Assembly: GCA_964415255.1 (NCBI GenBank)
Contig: CAYQAC010000003.1
Location: 35,337 to 99,336 of the forward strand
Length of the DNA: 64,000 nt
From: JAHBVY01 sp964415255
Lineage (GTDB): Bacteria > Myxococcota_A > Polyangia > Polyangiales > Polyangiaceae
Direction: 5' to 3'
Positions 34,440 to 42,010 of the stretch are shown here, one piece after another (the stretch's first letter is position 1; every line of letters begins with the position of its first letter). Under the pieces are notes generated by a model. It saw only the letters and a list, made by a program, of their open reading frames with translations, did no database searches and was not told where the DNA came from. The position numbers were made by a program, and so were the translations under genes.

Positions 34440-34742
34440 TCACGAGGTCGTGGTGCTAGGCTCATTTGGCACCAATTCGATGCGGAGCACACAGCCGGTT
34501 GCGCGTGCGTAGCGTTCGAGTGTCTGCAAGGATGGCTTCTGTTTGCCGCTCTCGAGGCGAGCAATGACAGGCTGTGTCGTCTTCATCTTTCGAGCGACCT
34601 GTGCCTGAGAGAGCCCAGCTTGGGCGCGGGCTGCGATGAGCATCTTGGCCTGAGCGAACTCTGGCGCGATGGCCTCGTATTCCTTCACGAACTCGGGGTT
34701 CTTTTTCCACTCATCAATGAGCTCACGTACATCCTTACCCAT
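34440..34742 (-). CDS. XRE-family (HigA-like) antitoxin
   Basis: A 100-aa cytoplasmic DNA-binding protein. After an N-terminal helix (ELIDEWKKNPEFVKEYEAI) comes a classic helix-turn-helix: ARAQAGLSQAQVARKMKTTQPVIARLESGK. The tail LQTLERYARATGCVLRIELV is typical of HigA/RelB-type antitoxins of toxin-first modules. The start ATG is 3 bp downstream of the stop of a RelE/HigB-like toxin gene on the same strand, the normal HigBA order, but that toxin is frameshifted. The antitoxin reads intact and probably still represses the shared promoter upstream of ~35069. Confidence 0.85.
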   Translation of the reverse strand: MGKDVRELIDEWKKNPEFVKEYEAIAPEFAQAKMLIAARAQAGLSQAQVARKMKTTQPVIARLESGKQKPSLQTLERYARATGCVLRIELVPNEPSTTTS

Positions 34743-34745
34743 GAC

Positions 34746-35069
34746 TCACCTCGCTTCCTTCGCTCGGCGAAGAGCTAAGTCTATGATCGACTTGGGCGTC
34801 TTCTGTGTCTTTTTACGAATACCAAGACCACGACGAGGCGCTCTTCTGTTGCGTGCACGTAGAGGGCGCGGGCGACCCCATCGCGGCCCTTCATCCGCAT
34901 TTCAAAGAGCCCCCGCCCTAGAGGTTTGACGTAGGGCTCTCGCGCTGCGTGGATGCCGCCACGCAGTCAGTAGCTCTACGATCGCTGCGAACCTGGCCCG
35001 CATATCGACTGGGAGTGCGGCTAGCTCTCGCTCGACACGCTCGTTAAGGATCTCGATCCGCCAGGCCAC
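34746..35069 (-). pseudogene. RelE/HigB-type toxin gene disrupted by two frameshifts
   Basis: From GTG 35069 the frame reads MAWRIEILNERVERELAALP and DMRARFAAIVELL, the normal start of RelE/HigB mRNA-interferase proteins. A frameshift near 34951-34967 moves the reading to HAAREPYVKPLGRGLFEMRM and KGRDGVARALYVHATEERLV. A second, at a run of five Ts (34810-34814; six would restore the frame), moves it to KKTQKTPKSIIDLALRRAKE. The pieces join into a normal ~107-aa toxin. No single intact ORF remains, so the toxin should be inactive unless the indels are sequencing errors. Confidence 0.8.
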
Positions 35070-35106
35070 GGAACAGTGAGCATATACCAAAAACGCAATG
35101 TGTCAA

Positions 35107-35305
35107 GCGTTCGCCGCGATCCCTCCGCTTGAGAAGCTGCGTTGGCTTGAGTCCGTACGTCAGCTCGTGAATCAGCTCCCGCCGGATACGCAGGCCATCC
35201 TGCAGAGGTTTCGGCGGGGGGAGCTTTGAGGGGCGCCGTGGGCGCCCCGGGCGAGCCTGTGGTGTGCTGGGGTGCCGTGTGGGGCTACCAACCCCCCGAT
35301 CCTGA
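35107..35305. repeat. ~200-bp direct repeat, copy 2 (orphan gene tail plus hairpin)
   Basis: It encodes AFAAIPPLEKLRWLESVRQL through FRRGEL and a stop at 35227-35229, with no start codon or upstream half, so it is a gene fragment. The following hairpin GGGGCGCC-GTG-GGCGCCCC (35230-35248) and the end CAACCCCCCGATCCTGA match copy 1 at 34153-34353. The two copies flank the toxin/antitoxin pair. Confidence 0.85.
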
Positions 35306-35459
35306 AGTGGGTGCGGTTTCCCGGGTTTTCTAGTCGGTTCAGCCACAGGTGAACGGGCTCAGCCCGTGGGCTACGGCGCCAGGCGACCCATGAGCTGCCC
35401 GGTTCGGCCGCTTCAACAAAAGCTAGCAACCACTCGGGGCCGGCGCCGACCAGGGCGCC

Positions 35460-35732
35460 ATGACTCGAGGGATGATTCCGCTATTNNNNNNNNNNCTTGG
35501 CAGCGCGGGCTGCTTCGACAGGCCGCCGGTACAGGTCGTCAGCCGCGACGTGACGGCGGTGGCCGCCGGCGGCCCAGAGGAGGTCTGGGTGGTGATGGGC
35601 GAGACGGGTCGCCAAGTCGGTAAGGACGGCGTCTGGGTGAATAAAGACGCCTACGCACTGTACCACTGCGTGCCGAAAGGCTGTAAGCGCGTGAGCGAGC
35701 TTCAAGGCACCAAGGTAACAGCAGATCGCTGA
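35460..35732 (+). CDS. Small lipoprotein interrupted by the assembly gap
   Basis: ATG 35460 (MTRGMIPL) runs into ten Ns and resumes LGSAGCFDRPPVQVVSRDVT, so the gap falls in the signal peptide and the lipobox LGSAGC survives. The frame is maintained if the gap is really 10 bases, but gap size may be arbitrary. The mature part (~75 aa) has AAGGPEEVWVVMGETGRQVG and two cysteines in YHCVPKGCKRV. It is followed after 7 bp by an outer-membrane-like protein gene with a good ribosome site, so the two probably form an operon. Function unknown. Confidence 0.55.
   Translation: MTRGMIPLXXXXLGSAGCFDRPPVQVVSRDVTAVAAGGPEEVWVVMGETGRQVGKDGVWVNKDAYALYHCVPKGCKRVSELQGTKVTADR
35486..35495. other. Assembly gap (10 Ns)
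   Basis: Ten consecutive undetermined bases. The true distance and even adjacency of the flanks should not be assumed. It lies ~180 bp beyond a duplicated 200-bp segment, and repeats commonly cause such gaps. Confidence 1.
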
Positions 35733-35739
35733 GGAGAGA

Positions 35740-36510
35740 ATGATGACATGCTTCCTCGCTACCGCTGCCGCCGGCTTGCTAGCGGCCCAAACCACCACAG
35801 CGACCGTCGCGCCTCCCGCGGAGCACGATGGGTACTCTTATCACCCGAGCACTGGTGAGCCACCGCCGCGTGTCAAAACGGAGCGCGCCAAGCGCAAGGA
35901 AGTCGTGGTGATGACGCGCAGCTTGCTCTCTACAGGGATGGGTAAGAATAGGCTTCACTGTGAGGGTGATCGCTGCCTTGAGTTGCCTGAGCCTGTTGCC
36001 TATACAGAGAAGCCGGCGTTCGGTTTCGAGCTGGCGCTACTGAGTCAGGCGAGTCGCCATTTGCGGATTGGGGCGGGCTTTGGGGTGATCCCCAAGATGA
36101 CCCTCAACAAAGAGGGGGAAGACTTTGAGCTCGGGTCGCTATTCCCCTTAGACGCGCTCATTGAGGGCCTGATTGATCTCAATAATGAGCTAATCCTGAG
36201 TGTCCATGGCCGCGCGGGGATTACGGTTCTGTTGCCAACTGGGGACATGGCCGAGTCAGACGAGAGAAACTACCAGGCGTGTGAGGATTACCCTAACGGA
36301 GAGTGTGAGGCGGACACCGGCGTGTTCTTTGGTGCGCAAGCTGGCCTAGGTGTGGGCCTTATCTGGAAGCTTGGCAGTATTGGGTTACGTGCAGATCTAG
36401 ACGCGTCTGTCTACAGCCTGACTACGCTCGGTGTCGAGGTGGGCGACACTGAGGCCTCATCGCGGTTCGTTGGAGTTCGCCCGACGCTCATGTTTGGTGT
36501 GGAGTTCTGA
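35740..36510 (+). CDS. Outer-membrane beta-barrel-like protein
   Basis: A 256-aa exported protein with a short signal peptide (MMTCFLATAAAGLLAAQT) and a Shine-Dalgarno sequence GAGGAGAG just before the tandem ATGs. A charged linker (~20-60) precedes a series of amphipathic beta-strands (FGFELALLSQAS, LRIGAGFGVIP, LSVHGRAGITVLLP, FFGAQAGLGVGLIW), ending in RPTLMFGVEF. The terminal Phe is typical of outer-membrane barrels recognised by BamA. Codon use is a little less GC-rich than in the flanking genes. It probably pairs with the small lipoprotein immediately upstream. Function unknown. The following 36511-36830 stretch (320 bp, lower GC) shows only a GC-rich hairpin after the stop and no gene. 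Confidence 0.65.
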   Translation: MMTCFLATAAAGLLAAQTTTATVAPPAEHDGYSYHPSTGEPPPRVKTERAKRKEVVVMTRSLLSTGMGKNRLHCEGDRCLELPEPVAYTEKPAFGFELALLSQASRHLRIGAGFGVIPKMTLNKEGEDFELGSLFPLDALIEGLIDLNNELILSVHGRAGITVLLPTGDMAESDERNYQACEDYPNGECEADTGVFFGAQAGLGVGLIWKLGSIGLRADLDASVYSLTTLGVEVGDTEASSRFVGVRPTLMFGVEF

Positions 36511-36830
36511 GCGGCGGCTCGCCGCCTTCGCGCCGCGCGGCGATGTTCATGACGATGAAGGCTCATGAAACCACCAAGCCCATCGTGAGCCGATGGGGTA
36601 CTGGAGCGCTCCTACAGTCAATGGGGCTGGAATGACGTTACAGTGATTGAGGGTATGAAAAGGCGATGTGAAACGAGCGCCTATCATCCTGCAGTCCGCG
36701 TGTCCGTGAGGAACTGGCTGGCCGGCCGGTCATTGCGTAGCTCTACTATGTAACACCTGAGAGTGAGCTACAGAGGCGCTTAGGGCGAAGAGCCTTGTCA
36801 GCGCCCCGGTCGGTCGGTGATACTCCGGAG

Positions 36831-39800
36831 ATGACGCGCCAGCTCCTCGCTCTCGCCGCCTTGGGTTCTGTCTCCTTCGCCGTCCTGGGCGAGGCCTACG
36901 CGCAGGAGGTGCCCCTCGTGTACGTGCGCTGCGCGCGCACGGAGGGGTCCATTGAAATGAGCATGGACGTCACCGTGGGCGGGGTCACCCGCACGGCGAC
37001 GCGCACCATGCGCGGCCTGGACACGTTAGACGTGTTGCCTGACGTTACGAATTTCTACGGGGATTTCTCGGGGCCTTGCGATCTGGTGCACCGCGACGTC
37101 AGCGGCGCTGAGCGCGTCCTTTTTGACTGCTCCTCGGGTTCGACGCCAGAGACTGCCTGCGCCGCCATGGATCCTGCGGTGTCCTTCGACGCCCAGACGG
37201 TCGCCTTCACTGTCTTTCGTGGCACCCTGGTGCCGGCCAGCACCGCGGTGCACCCGAAGGTGATCGATCCTGCCGCTGAGAACACAGACACCAAGCGTTT
37301 TGAGCTGCCGAACCAGCTCCTCAAGACGACGGAGGCGCAGCTGCACCTGGTGGACGTCGCCACCGGTGAGGTGCGCCCGCTGCCCCACGTGGTGGGCGCC
37401 TTCGACGCGGGCCCAGCGTTCTTGCCGAACGGGCGCCTCGCCTTCACCTCGACGCGCGATGAGCACACGGTGACCATGGTGTTCGGCACCAACAGCTCAC
37501 AGCCGGGCTCACGTATTCACGCGATGGACCTCGATGGTCGCAATGTGGATCTCTCGAGTCACCACGCGCTCGCTCAAGAGCAGCACCCAGTCGTGCTGCG
37601 CGACGGGCGCGTGGTCTACACCAGCTGGCAGATCTTCGGTGGCTTGGCCTTCCGGCACACGAACGGCTCGCCAGGTGGCTTCACCACCATCGGCAACATG
37701 TTCCACTTGTACACCCAGTTCCCGGACGGCGCCGAGCCGTTCGCGTTCTTTGGGCAGCACGCAGGTGATCATCAGCACATCACCACGGCTGGAGTGGACC
37801 ACAAGGCGGCGCACTTCATCACGCAGGCAGGGGATGGTCGGGTGTGGTTTGTGGACTACTACCGCGGCAACAACAACGGGCTCGGGGTGGTGCTCGGCAT
37901 GATGCCTGAGCCTGAGGGCCAAGAGGGCATTCACCCGAACGACACGACGACGTTCGGGGATGTGTACGCGCCGCGCGACATCATCTCACTGGGGAGCTGG
38001 GCGACCAGCAGCGATCAGATGTCCAAGGTGATGGAGGAGCCGCGGTTCCGCGTGTCAACCTATGCGGATCCGCTGCCCTTCGCTGGCAAGCTGGGGCACC
38101 CAGCGGCGCTCCCAGGCAATCGCTTGATGGTCGCCTGGGGGAAGGGTTCGTGCAGCACGGTGGCTGGCAACGGGGTCTTTGCGGCGCTTGGCCGCGAGGC
38201 GCCGCCGCTCACGAGCGGTAGCGGTCAGGGCACCACGCTCAACGTGATCACCTCACTCGAGCTCGACACGCCGGGCTGCGATACTGGTATTTATCGCACC
38301 AGCACCATCCCCTCCGCGCACCCGAACGATCTTGAGCTCATCGTGGATACCCGCGAGTGGCACGAGATCCAGGCGCGGCCCCTCGTCCCTTATGAGGCCA
38401 TTCATGGGGTGGAGCGGCCAACCATCCGTGAGCCCGCAGATCTCCGCACCTCGCACCCGTTCCTGGAGGTGGGCACGCCGTTCGGCCTGCTCGGCGCGGC
38501 GTCCATCACGGACCGTGAGACGCACCCTCGAGATGGTATCCGGTTTCAAGGCGAGCATCAGTTCCACAACCAGGGGACTGACACAATTGACTATCAAGAT
38601 GAAGACCTGTGCGGTGTTCGCATCTTAGGGGTGCTGCCGAATCGGAGCCGCAACACCTACCGTGAGATCTCGAACGTGGCCGGGGAGCGCCTCCGCATCA
38701 TCGGGGAGTTCCCGGTGCGCCACCAAAACGCCGATGGCACGCCGCGGATGGATCCAAGCGGCCATCAGGACACGAGCTTCCTGGTACGGTTCCCCGCGAA
38801 CACGCCGTACCTGATGCAGGGCATTGACTGCGATGGTCGGACGCTGAACACAGATCAAACCTGGCAGAGCCTGCGGCCCGGGGAGGAGAAGACGTGTGGC
38901 GGTTGTCATGTGCACTCCAAGCCCTCGCGCATCTCCTTCAGTGACTCCTTCGCCGCCACAGGTGAGTACGTGATCCCAGAGCTTGGCATGGGTAAGGTGC
39001 CGCTCCTGGCGGGAGCGGACGCGAGCGGTGAGGTAGCGATTCGTGAATCGGACGCCTATGGCCTCGCGATCGACTATGAGACTGACATCGCGCCCATCTT
39101 CGAGCGGCGCTGCGTGTCATGCCACGGCGGCGGCGCGCCCGCAGCGGGGCTCGCGCTTGACCGGCCCGGCGTTGAGGCGGACTCCACCTGGTTCTGCCTC
39201 GTGCGCGATAAGAGCCAAACCTGTGTGCCTGAGGCGCGGCAGCACGAGACCGGCGCTGGCAGCACGAGCCGCACCTTCCGGCGTCCTCAGCTGACGCGCT
39301 ACATGCGCGCCTTCAACTCACTCGCCAGCCCGCTCTATTGGAAGGCAGCGAACCGCCGGACAGATGGGCGCACTGACGCGACGATCGGGGTCGACGCCCC
39401 GGTGGAGCAGCGCGACATAGACTTTGGCCCTGACCACCCCACCGAGATCACGCCAGAGGAGCTGGGGCTGTTGTCGCGCTGGATTGATCTGGGCGCGCCC
39501 GGTGGCCCCCAAGAGCGTCAGGATACCGAACGACCCACGCTGACGCTCGCCGCGACCGTCGCGGACGATACGGTGACGGTGCTCCACGTGGGCAGCGTGG
39601 ACTTGGGTGAGGGCGTGGACACCGCCTCGCTTGAGGTGTGCGTGCTGAGCGGCGCGGGCGACTGCGCGGTCGACTTGTCGCGTGAGGCGGACCCCCACGG
39701 CGTGGTGCGCATCACGCTCGACGCACCGCTCTCCGATCCGGACGTCGAGGTGCGCGCTCGGGTGCTCGACCTGGCCGGCAACGAGACGGTGGTGCAACGC

Positions 39801-40079
39801 ACCGTGGGGTGGCTACTGCGCGCGCCGGCGCCGCCTCCCCCGCGCCCTGATGGGGGCACTGGCAGTGGTGGCTCGGGCAACTCAGGTGGCTCGGGTGGCT
39901 CAAGCGGGCCAGGCGCGAGCGACGGGGGTGACAGCGGTGGCTGCGGTTGCCGTATCGGCGGCTCGCAGTCTGCGGGTGCGTGGCTGTTCATGGGCTTAGC
40001 GCTGCTCGTGGGTGCCCGGCGCGCTCACGCGGCGCGTCGCCGACGGGGGCCGCGCGGTCAGCGCGCACAACGCGATTAA
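36831..40079 (+). CDS. HzsA-like di-heme secreted protein with MYXO-CTERM-type sorting tail
   Basis: A 1,082-aa exported protein from ATG 36831 (signal peptide MTRQLLALAALGSVSFAVLG...AYAQ). The first ~620 residues look like a beta-propeller with LAFTSTRDEHT and FVDYYRGNNNGLGVVLGMMP. Two heme c motifs follow: CGGCH (689-693) and CVSCH (761-765). This propeller plus CxxCH layout matches proteins related to the alpha subunit of hydrazine synthase, a family that outside anammox bacteria has no known reaction. The C-terminus has a Gly/Ser linker, SGGCGCRIGG, a hydrophobic span (GAWLFMGLALLVGA) and an Arg cluster, as in MYXO-CTERM anchors. So it is probably a surface-exposed multiheme electron carrier or oxidoreductase. 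Hydrazine chemistry should not be assumed. Confidence 0.75.
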   Translation: MTRQLLALAALGSVSFAVLGEAYAQEVPLVYVRCARTEGSIEMSMDVTVGGVTRTATRTMRGLDTLDVLPDVTNFYGDFSGPCDLVHRDVSGAERVLFDCSSGSTPETACAAMDPAVSFDAQTVAFTVFRGTLVPASTAVHPKVIDPAAENTDTKRFELPNQLLKTTEAQLHLVDVATGEVRPLPHVVGAFDAGPAFLPNGRLAFTSTRDEHTVTMVFGTNSSQPGSRIHAMDLDGRNVDLSSHHALAQEQHPVVLRDGRVVYTSWQIFGGLAFRHTNGSPGGFTTIGNMFHLYTQFPDGAEPFAFFGQHAGDHQHITTAGVDHKAAHFITQAGDGRVWFVDYYRGNNNGLGVVLGMMPEPEGQEGIHPNDTTTFGDVYAPRDIISLGSWATSSDQMSKVMEEPRFRVSTYADPLPFAGKLGHPAALPGNRLMVAWGKGSCSTVAGNGVFAALGREAPPLTSGSGQGTTLNVITSLELDTPGCDTGIYRTSTIPSAHPNDLELIVDTREWHEIQARPLVPYEAIHGVERPTIREPADLRTSHPFLEVGTPFGLLGAASITDRETHPRDGIRFQGEHQFHNQGTDTIDYQDEDLCGVRILGVLPNRSRNTYREISNVAGERLRIIGEFPVRHQNADGTPRMDPSGHQDTSFLVRFPANTPYLMQGIDCDGRTLNTDQTWQSLRPGEEKTCGGCHVHSKPSRISFSDSFAATGEYVIPELGMGKVPLLAGADASGEVAIRESDAYGLAIDYETDIAPIFERRCVSCHGGGAPAAGLALDRPGVEADSTWFCLVRDKSQTCVPEARQHETGAGSTSRTFRRPQLTRYMRAFNSLASPLYWKAANRRTDGRTDATIGVDAPVEQRDIDFGPDHPTEITPEELGLLSRWIDLGAPGGPQERQDTERPTLTLAATVADDTVTVLHVGSVDLGEGVDTASLEVCVLSGAGDCAVDLSREADPHGVVRITLDAPLSDPDVEVRARVLDLAGNETVVQRTVGWLLRAPAPPPPRPDGGTGSGGSGNSGGSGGSSGPGASDGGDSGGCGCRIGGSQSAGAWLFMGLALLVGARRAHAARRRRGPRGQRAQRD

Positions 40080-40359
40080 GGTTCACGGCTCATGGCTGTT
40101 AATAGGGCCTACCTGTCCAACCCCCAACCCAACACGAACTCGCCTCACATTCCCTCCCCCAGTGTTAAACACGTCAGTATTCCTGAGTAGCTCTTCGGTT
40201 GAGCTAACGCGCTCTCCTAGAGAGTTTCAGGGGGGGGTTAGACGGCACCGCGATGTGAGTCCTCAAATAGCGTCTCAGCGACTGACTAACGCTTCCGCTT
40301 CGCGGAGTGACCCCTCGTGTGCTACCATCGAATCGCACCGCGCACCCAAGGAGACCAAG

Positions 40360-41388
40360 ATGCACTGGAGTAAGATCTCACTATTCGCCCTGGTGGTGTG
40401 CTCTGTTGGCTGCGGCGGGGGCGGCTCCGGCAACATCGGCACGCAGGACGCCGGGGATGAGGGCGGCAGCTCGGGTGGCGGCGCTGGCGAGGGAGGCTGG
40501 GGCGGTACTCCTAACAGCGGCTCGGGCGGCGGCGGCTCGGGCGGTGGCGGCTCGGGCGGTGGCGGCTCGGGCGGTGGCGGTGCGACCCAGTCGGACGCCG
40601 GGGATGCAGCGGTGCCGAGCGGCCCTGGGGAGCCGCCGCGGGCCTACCTCCCGGAGATTTACGGGACCTGCCCGGAGCTCCCAGTGGGGGAGGGCACGGA
40701 CGTGGTGTTCGAGACGTCACGCGGTGATCGTCCAGTGCGCCTCTGGATGAGTGAGGCGGCCAAGACGTTGGACGGTCCGCTGGTGTTCTATTGGCACGGT
40801 TGGCACGGCTCGCCGGGGCTCAGCGGCATCACGAGCGGGGCGCTCAATCGACTACTGGAGATGGGTGGCCTGTTCGTTGCGGCTTATGTGGACCCAGAGG
40901 CGCCCAGCAACTACTGGACGGCTTGGGAGCTGCTCACGGCTGATCAGGTGGTGGCGTGCGCCATCCAGCAGGTGGGCATCGACAAGCGCCGTATCCACTC
41001 GGTTGGGTACAGCGCGGGCGGCATGCAGACCTACCGCATGATCCACCAGCGCTCGGGCTACCTAGCGTCGGCCATCATGTACTCGCCGGGCACCAACGGT
41101 GGCCCGGGGCAGCGTCAAGAGACAGAGAACAAGATCCCGACGATCATCACTTGGGGTGACACGGAGGACACCATCTTCCAAACCCTCGCGGAGCAATACT
41201 TCGATACCCTGACGGGGTATGGCTTCTTCTCGATGATGTGCCACCACACCGGCGGGCACATTCAGCCGAGCGGCGTGCGCGAGCGTGCGCTGGACTTCCT
41301 GTTGGCGCACCCGTACGGTGTGAGCCCGCCGCCGTTCGCGGGCGGCGTCCCGAGCGAGTACCCTGAGTACTGTGGGCTGACGAAATGA
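40360..41388 (+). CDS. Secreted lipoprotein esterase (alpha/beta hydrolase, PHB-depolymerase-like)
   Basis: About 342 aa from ATG 40360, which has a strong Shine-Dalgarno sequence (CAAGGAGA). The signal peptide MHWSKISLFALVVCSVGC gives lipobox SVGC (Cys18). A GGGGS-type linker (~25-82) follows, then an alpha/beta-hydrolase core: FYWHGWHGSPG (oxyanion region), the nucleophile elbow GYSAGGMQT, TWGDTEDTIF (candidate Asp) and MCHHTGGHIQP (candidate His). Related proteins hydrolyse polyesters, feruloyl or acetyl esters on polysaccharides; the substrate here is unknown. Its stop overlaps the start of a small lipoprotein gene (ATGA), indicating co-translation. Confidence 0.82.
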   Translation: MHWSKISLFALVVCSVGCGGGGSGNIGTQDAGDEGGSSGGGAGEGGWGGTPNSGSGGGGSGGGGSGGGGSGGGGATQSDAGDAAVPSGPGEPPRAYLPEIYGTCPELPVGEGTDVVFETSRGDRPVRLWMSEAAKTLDGPLVFYWHGWHGSPGLSGITSGALNRLLEMGGLFVAAYVDPEAPSNYWTAWELLTADQVVACAIQQVGIDKRRIHSVGYSAGGMQTYRMIHQRSGYLASAIMYSPGTNGGPGQRQETENKIPTIITWGDTEDTIFQTLAEQYFDTLTGYGFFSMMCHHTGGHIQPSGVRERALDFLLAHPYGVSPPPFAGGVPSEYPEYCGLTK

Positions 41389-41765
41389 GCCCTGCGCGAT
41401 CGCCTTGGCCTCTCTGCGTCGCCTGGCTTATGGGGGTAGGGCTGAGCGGCTGCGCGGGGGCCTCGGCAGCGCCGGCCCAGGGCACGACGCCTGAAGCGCC
41501 GGGCGCAGGGGGGCCGCACAGCACAGAGGCGCCGCACAGCACAGAGGCGCCCGGCGATGGTGCTAGCGGGGAGCAGGACGCCGCTGGGGACAATCCGGGC
41601 GGCGCTGTGAAGGGCTGTGAGCTCGACGAGGACTGCGCTTCGCTCCTCTCCCAGTGCACGAGTGGAGGCACCGCGCGCTGCGATCGCCCCTGGGTGCAGC
41701 AGGCTGACGGCGCCGCGGTCCACGCGCTGGGCCAGTGCTCCATGACCTGCACGCCCGCGCCCTGA
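41385..41765 (+). CDS. Small Cys-rich lipoprotein
   Basis: A 126-aa protein whose ATG overlaps the stop of the esterase gene by 4 bases. The signal peptide WPLCVAWLMGVGLSGC has lipobox LSGC. Residues ~25-75 are a low-complexity linker that includes a PHSTEAPHSTEAP duplication. The C-terminal domain has six cysteines (KGCELDEDCASLLSQCTSGG, RCDRPW, CSMTCTPAP), as in several myxobacterial secreted mini-domains. Translational coupling suggests it acts with the upstream esterase, perhaps as a surface partner. That is inference. Confidence 0.65.
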   Translation: MSPARSPWPLCVAWLMGVGLSGCAGASAAPAQGTTPEAPGAGGPHSTEAPHSTEAPGDGASGEQDAAGDNPGGAVKGCELDEDCASLLSQCTSGGTARCDRPWVQQADGAAVHALGQCSMTCTPAP

Positions 41766-41806
41766 GCGCTCGCGATGGGGAGCACCTCGCTGAGGTGGCG
41801 CAGCCA

Positions 41807-42010
41807 GTCAGCGTAGCTGACAGTGCCTCCAGGTTAGCGCATGGGGACAGTGCCTCCAGGTTAGCGCATGGGGACAGTGCCTCCGGGCTAGCGCATGGGG
41901 TTGTCGGCGAAGAAGCGCCACGCGACTGCGCTCGCCAAGGCAACAGTCAGCGTAGCTGACAGTGCCTCCAGGTTAGCGCATGGGGTTGTCGGCGAAGAAG
42001 CGCCAGGCGA
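41807..42010. repeat. Tandem duplication of a gene 3' end with embedded palindromes
   Basis: The palindrome GTCAGCGTAGCTGAC occurs at 41807 and 41946, each followed by CAGTGCCTCCAGGTTAGCGCATGGGG. That 26-27-mer recurs at 41821, 41848, 41875 and 41960. The copies at 41875 and 41960 extend into TTGTCGGCGAAGAAGCGCCA, which is the reverse complement of the last codons (WRFFADNPMR-stop) of the esterase gene. So the stop codon region is present four times and the last ~17 codons twice. Confidence 0.9.

Noticed and set aside
35107..35229. Second copy of the small HYQSTEELLAF-type gene as a functional gene
   Set aside because: It lacks the first half and a start codon; it is a duplicated tail.
36831..40079. 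Hydrazine synthesis capability
   Set aside because: Only an alpha-subunit-like protein is present, with no beta/gamma subunits or other anammox genes, so the function cannot be claimed.
41807..42010. Repeat array as a CRISPR array
   Set aside because: The repeats are copies of an adjacent gene's 3' end with no unique spacers of constant length.
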